Assembly (NCBI GenBank): GCA_003640385.1
Contig: RCAB01000178.1
Span: 1 to 64,000, forward strand
Direction: 5' to 3'
From: Setaria digitata
Lineage: Eukaryota > Nematoda > Chromadorea > Rhabditida > Setariidae
Length of the DNA: 64,000 bases
Positions 62,371 to 64,000 of the stretch are shown piece by piece; positions within the stretch are counted from its first letter, which is position 1, and each line of letters begins with the position of its first letter. The notes below the pieces were generated by a model. It ran no database searches. It was not told where the DNA came from and saw only the letters and a list, made by a program, of their open reading frames with translations. The position numbers were made by a program, and so were the translations under genes.

Positions 62371-63802
62371 TTATGTCCATATTTTCAGCAATTCCTCGAC
62401 CTAAACAGAAATCTAAAGGACATTCAAGAAAAATTAGAGAGAACTATATATGCTCCAGTTCTAAATCTAAAACCACAAGTATAAAATTCAAAGATATACA
62501 TTTAGTTCTCCTGCAGCTAAAATTTACGTAGTACAGTTAAAATGACTGCACTTATACACTTTACAAACCTCATAGAAACTATACCTGCTCAACCGATTTA
62601 ATAGATAACTGAGCGTATTTGTTGCTTGGGTCGACAACTTTATTGTAGATTATTCTATAAGCTGCCACTAAATTTTCAATGGTTCGTTCCCGTACTATAT
62701 CCCTGAAGTGAGATTATATTACGTATCTGGCGTAGTAATCAACAATTAAACACGAAATCTCAATTATAAGTCTTGAAGGAAGTTGCAACGACTGAGCCTT
62801 ACCTTAGTCTGGCCGATGATAATTTTACACACTGATCCAGTTTGTATTTATCAGGAGTTGCCAAAAAAGAATCAAATGAAAACAAAGTGCTTGATATTCG
62901 AGACAGCTCCATCCCGGCGATTTCAGAAAGTGCTCCCTGAAAGCATTTTTAAAAATTGAGTAAATGATTCACAAACAAATTGCTTTAAATGTCTCTAAGA
63001 ACGCCGGTTGAAGTAAAATTATTCCAAAAATTCTAGCAATTACATGTACATCAGTTAAAGGATGAATACATTTAAACTATATTTAGCTGCCACAATGCAA
63101 GGTCATCCGTACTCCTTATGAAAGGCTTCAAACTGATCCGAGGGAAAAGCTAGGATGCTACAAAAAAAAAAAAATAAAAGCTTAAAAAGGAAAATGAAAG
63201 CTATGTACCTGACCTGGTTGATGAGCTGCAGCTTTCCGATACAATTCAATTAGACCAGTTTGTGTTAGAATGTAAGTAGCCTGCTCACTAACAAGTACAT
63301 CAACGTTGGCATCAACCTAAAGAATCTGGAATTTTGGAAGTATTTTGGAAGTCATCACCCCATGTAATCCTCAGATGATGGTAGTTGCGGAGATGTCAAA
63401 AACATCATCTAATCTTTTGAAAGAAACTATCAACTGTTTTGATTGAGGACAAGAATGCTTGTTATAAAAATGTCTACTCCGCAGCACTCTCAAAGATGAG
63501 AAAAAAAAAAATGCTTTATATATTCTCTCTCCGTTTTCCAATCTCTTTGTCATTTTCAGTACACCGTTTTTACTTCATGAAATGTAAATCTTCTAGATTT
63601 AAGTTCTAAGAAATTAATAAATAATCATTACTTGGGCTTTAATCATCTCAAGGCGTGAATCCGTAAATGGATAAAGTGCGATAGCAGCATTTATAGCGGA
63701 CAAACAGTTGAGGATATAAACGGCAACATCAAGGGGTGAATGAAGTTGTGTGGATGACAATTGTACTGCTTGATTTAATGGATCCAGAACAGTTGAGAAG
63801 AT
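62371..63802 (-). CDS. COG6: Conserved oligomeric Golgi complex subunit 6, C-terminal part
   Basis: Subunit of the COG tethering complex, which returns vesicles within the Golgi and keeps glycosylation enzymes in place. Visible exons: 63632-63802, 63209-63316, 62803-62936, 62585-62702, 62371-62400. They encode about the last 186 residues; the 5' part lies beyond the window. Family-like segments are YILNCLSAINAAIALYPFTD, SRLEMIKAQ, VSEQATYILTQTGLIELYRK and ENLVAAYRIIYNKVVDPSNKY, and the protein ends VEQ then VEELLKIWT. The last exon is only 30 bases including the stop, but its acceptor (CTGTTTAG) and family-like ending support it. Confidence 0.9.
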
Positions 63803-64000
63803 CTGAAAATAGAAATATGTTCGGAAGCTGCGAAGTCATGAGTGATATCATATCACTGGCAACACTTTCAATACAGTTTATCTAAATCTAAACCGTTCTT
63901 GATTTTCGAAAAATCCATTCTTGGTATTCTCTGATCAAAATGAAGTCCGTTTTCTTTTTAACACAAAACTGATAAAATATAGCTTTGAATCTAAAAGTAA

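Overview
The window is nuclear DNA of a nematode, most likely a spirurid or filarial worm. It is AT-rich. Its genes are split into many short exons by AT-rich introns that end in TTTTCAG or TTTTAG. Several first coding exons start just after a good splice acceptor, as expected for spliced-leader trans-splicing. The protein set is conserved animal housekeeping plus nematode-type small membrane proteins. No species can be named from the sequence alone. No bacterial operons, CRISPR arrays or intact transposons were seen.

Layout. Plus strand, left part: an ER class I alpha-mannosidase (GH47, 987-4880); a candidate small multi-span membrane protein (7888-8782); two neighbouring genes for membrane-anchored low-complexity proteins, one Lys/Glu-rich (10302-12097) and one Gly-rich with a five-fold repeat (13213-15796); and a LIM-homeodomain factor of the LHX2/9-apterous class (19547-23335). 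Minus strand, from 25 kb onward: a DDX3/Ded1-type RNA helicase (25043-29337); the mitochondrial fission process protein MTFP1 (31336-32678); an LSD2/KDM1B histone demethylase in 21 coding exons (35816-44611); an SLC17-like MFS transporter (46476-50376); a small Tyr/Cys-rich membrane protein (57720-57950); a RHBDD1/RHBDL4 rhomboid protease (58538-61333); and the C-terminal part of COG6 (62371 to beyond the window edge). A candidate small plus-strand gene lies at 52152-52897. One KDM1B intron holds a tRNA-Tyr(GTA) gene with its own intron. Another holds a 311-base 18S rRNA fragment flanked by a 30-base direct repeat.

I built the exon models by hand from splice sites, reading-frame phase and recalled family similarity. 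In each major model the exon lengths sum to a whole number of codons. The genes do not form one pathway. Two loose themes exist: secretory-pathway proteins (mannosidase, RHBDD1, COG6) and gene regulation (LHX, KDM1B, DDX3).

Assembly caution: there are five single Ns (14410, 22699, 25264, 32946, 40601). Each sits between two nearly identical stretches, as when overlapping contig ends are joined without merging. One of these splits an exon. The most unusual observations are the 18S fragment with direct repeats, a cluster of GC-AG introns, two reading-frame-preserving partial exon copies, and the pair of anchored low-complexity genes.
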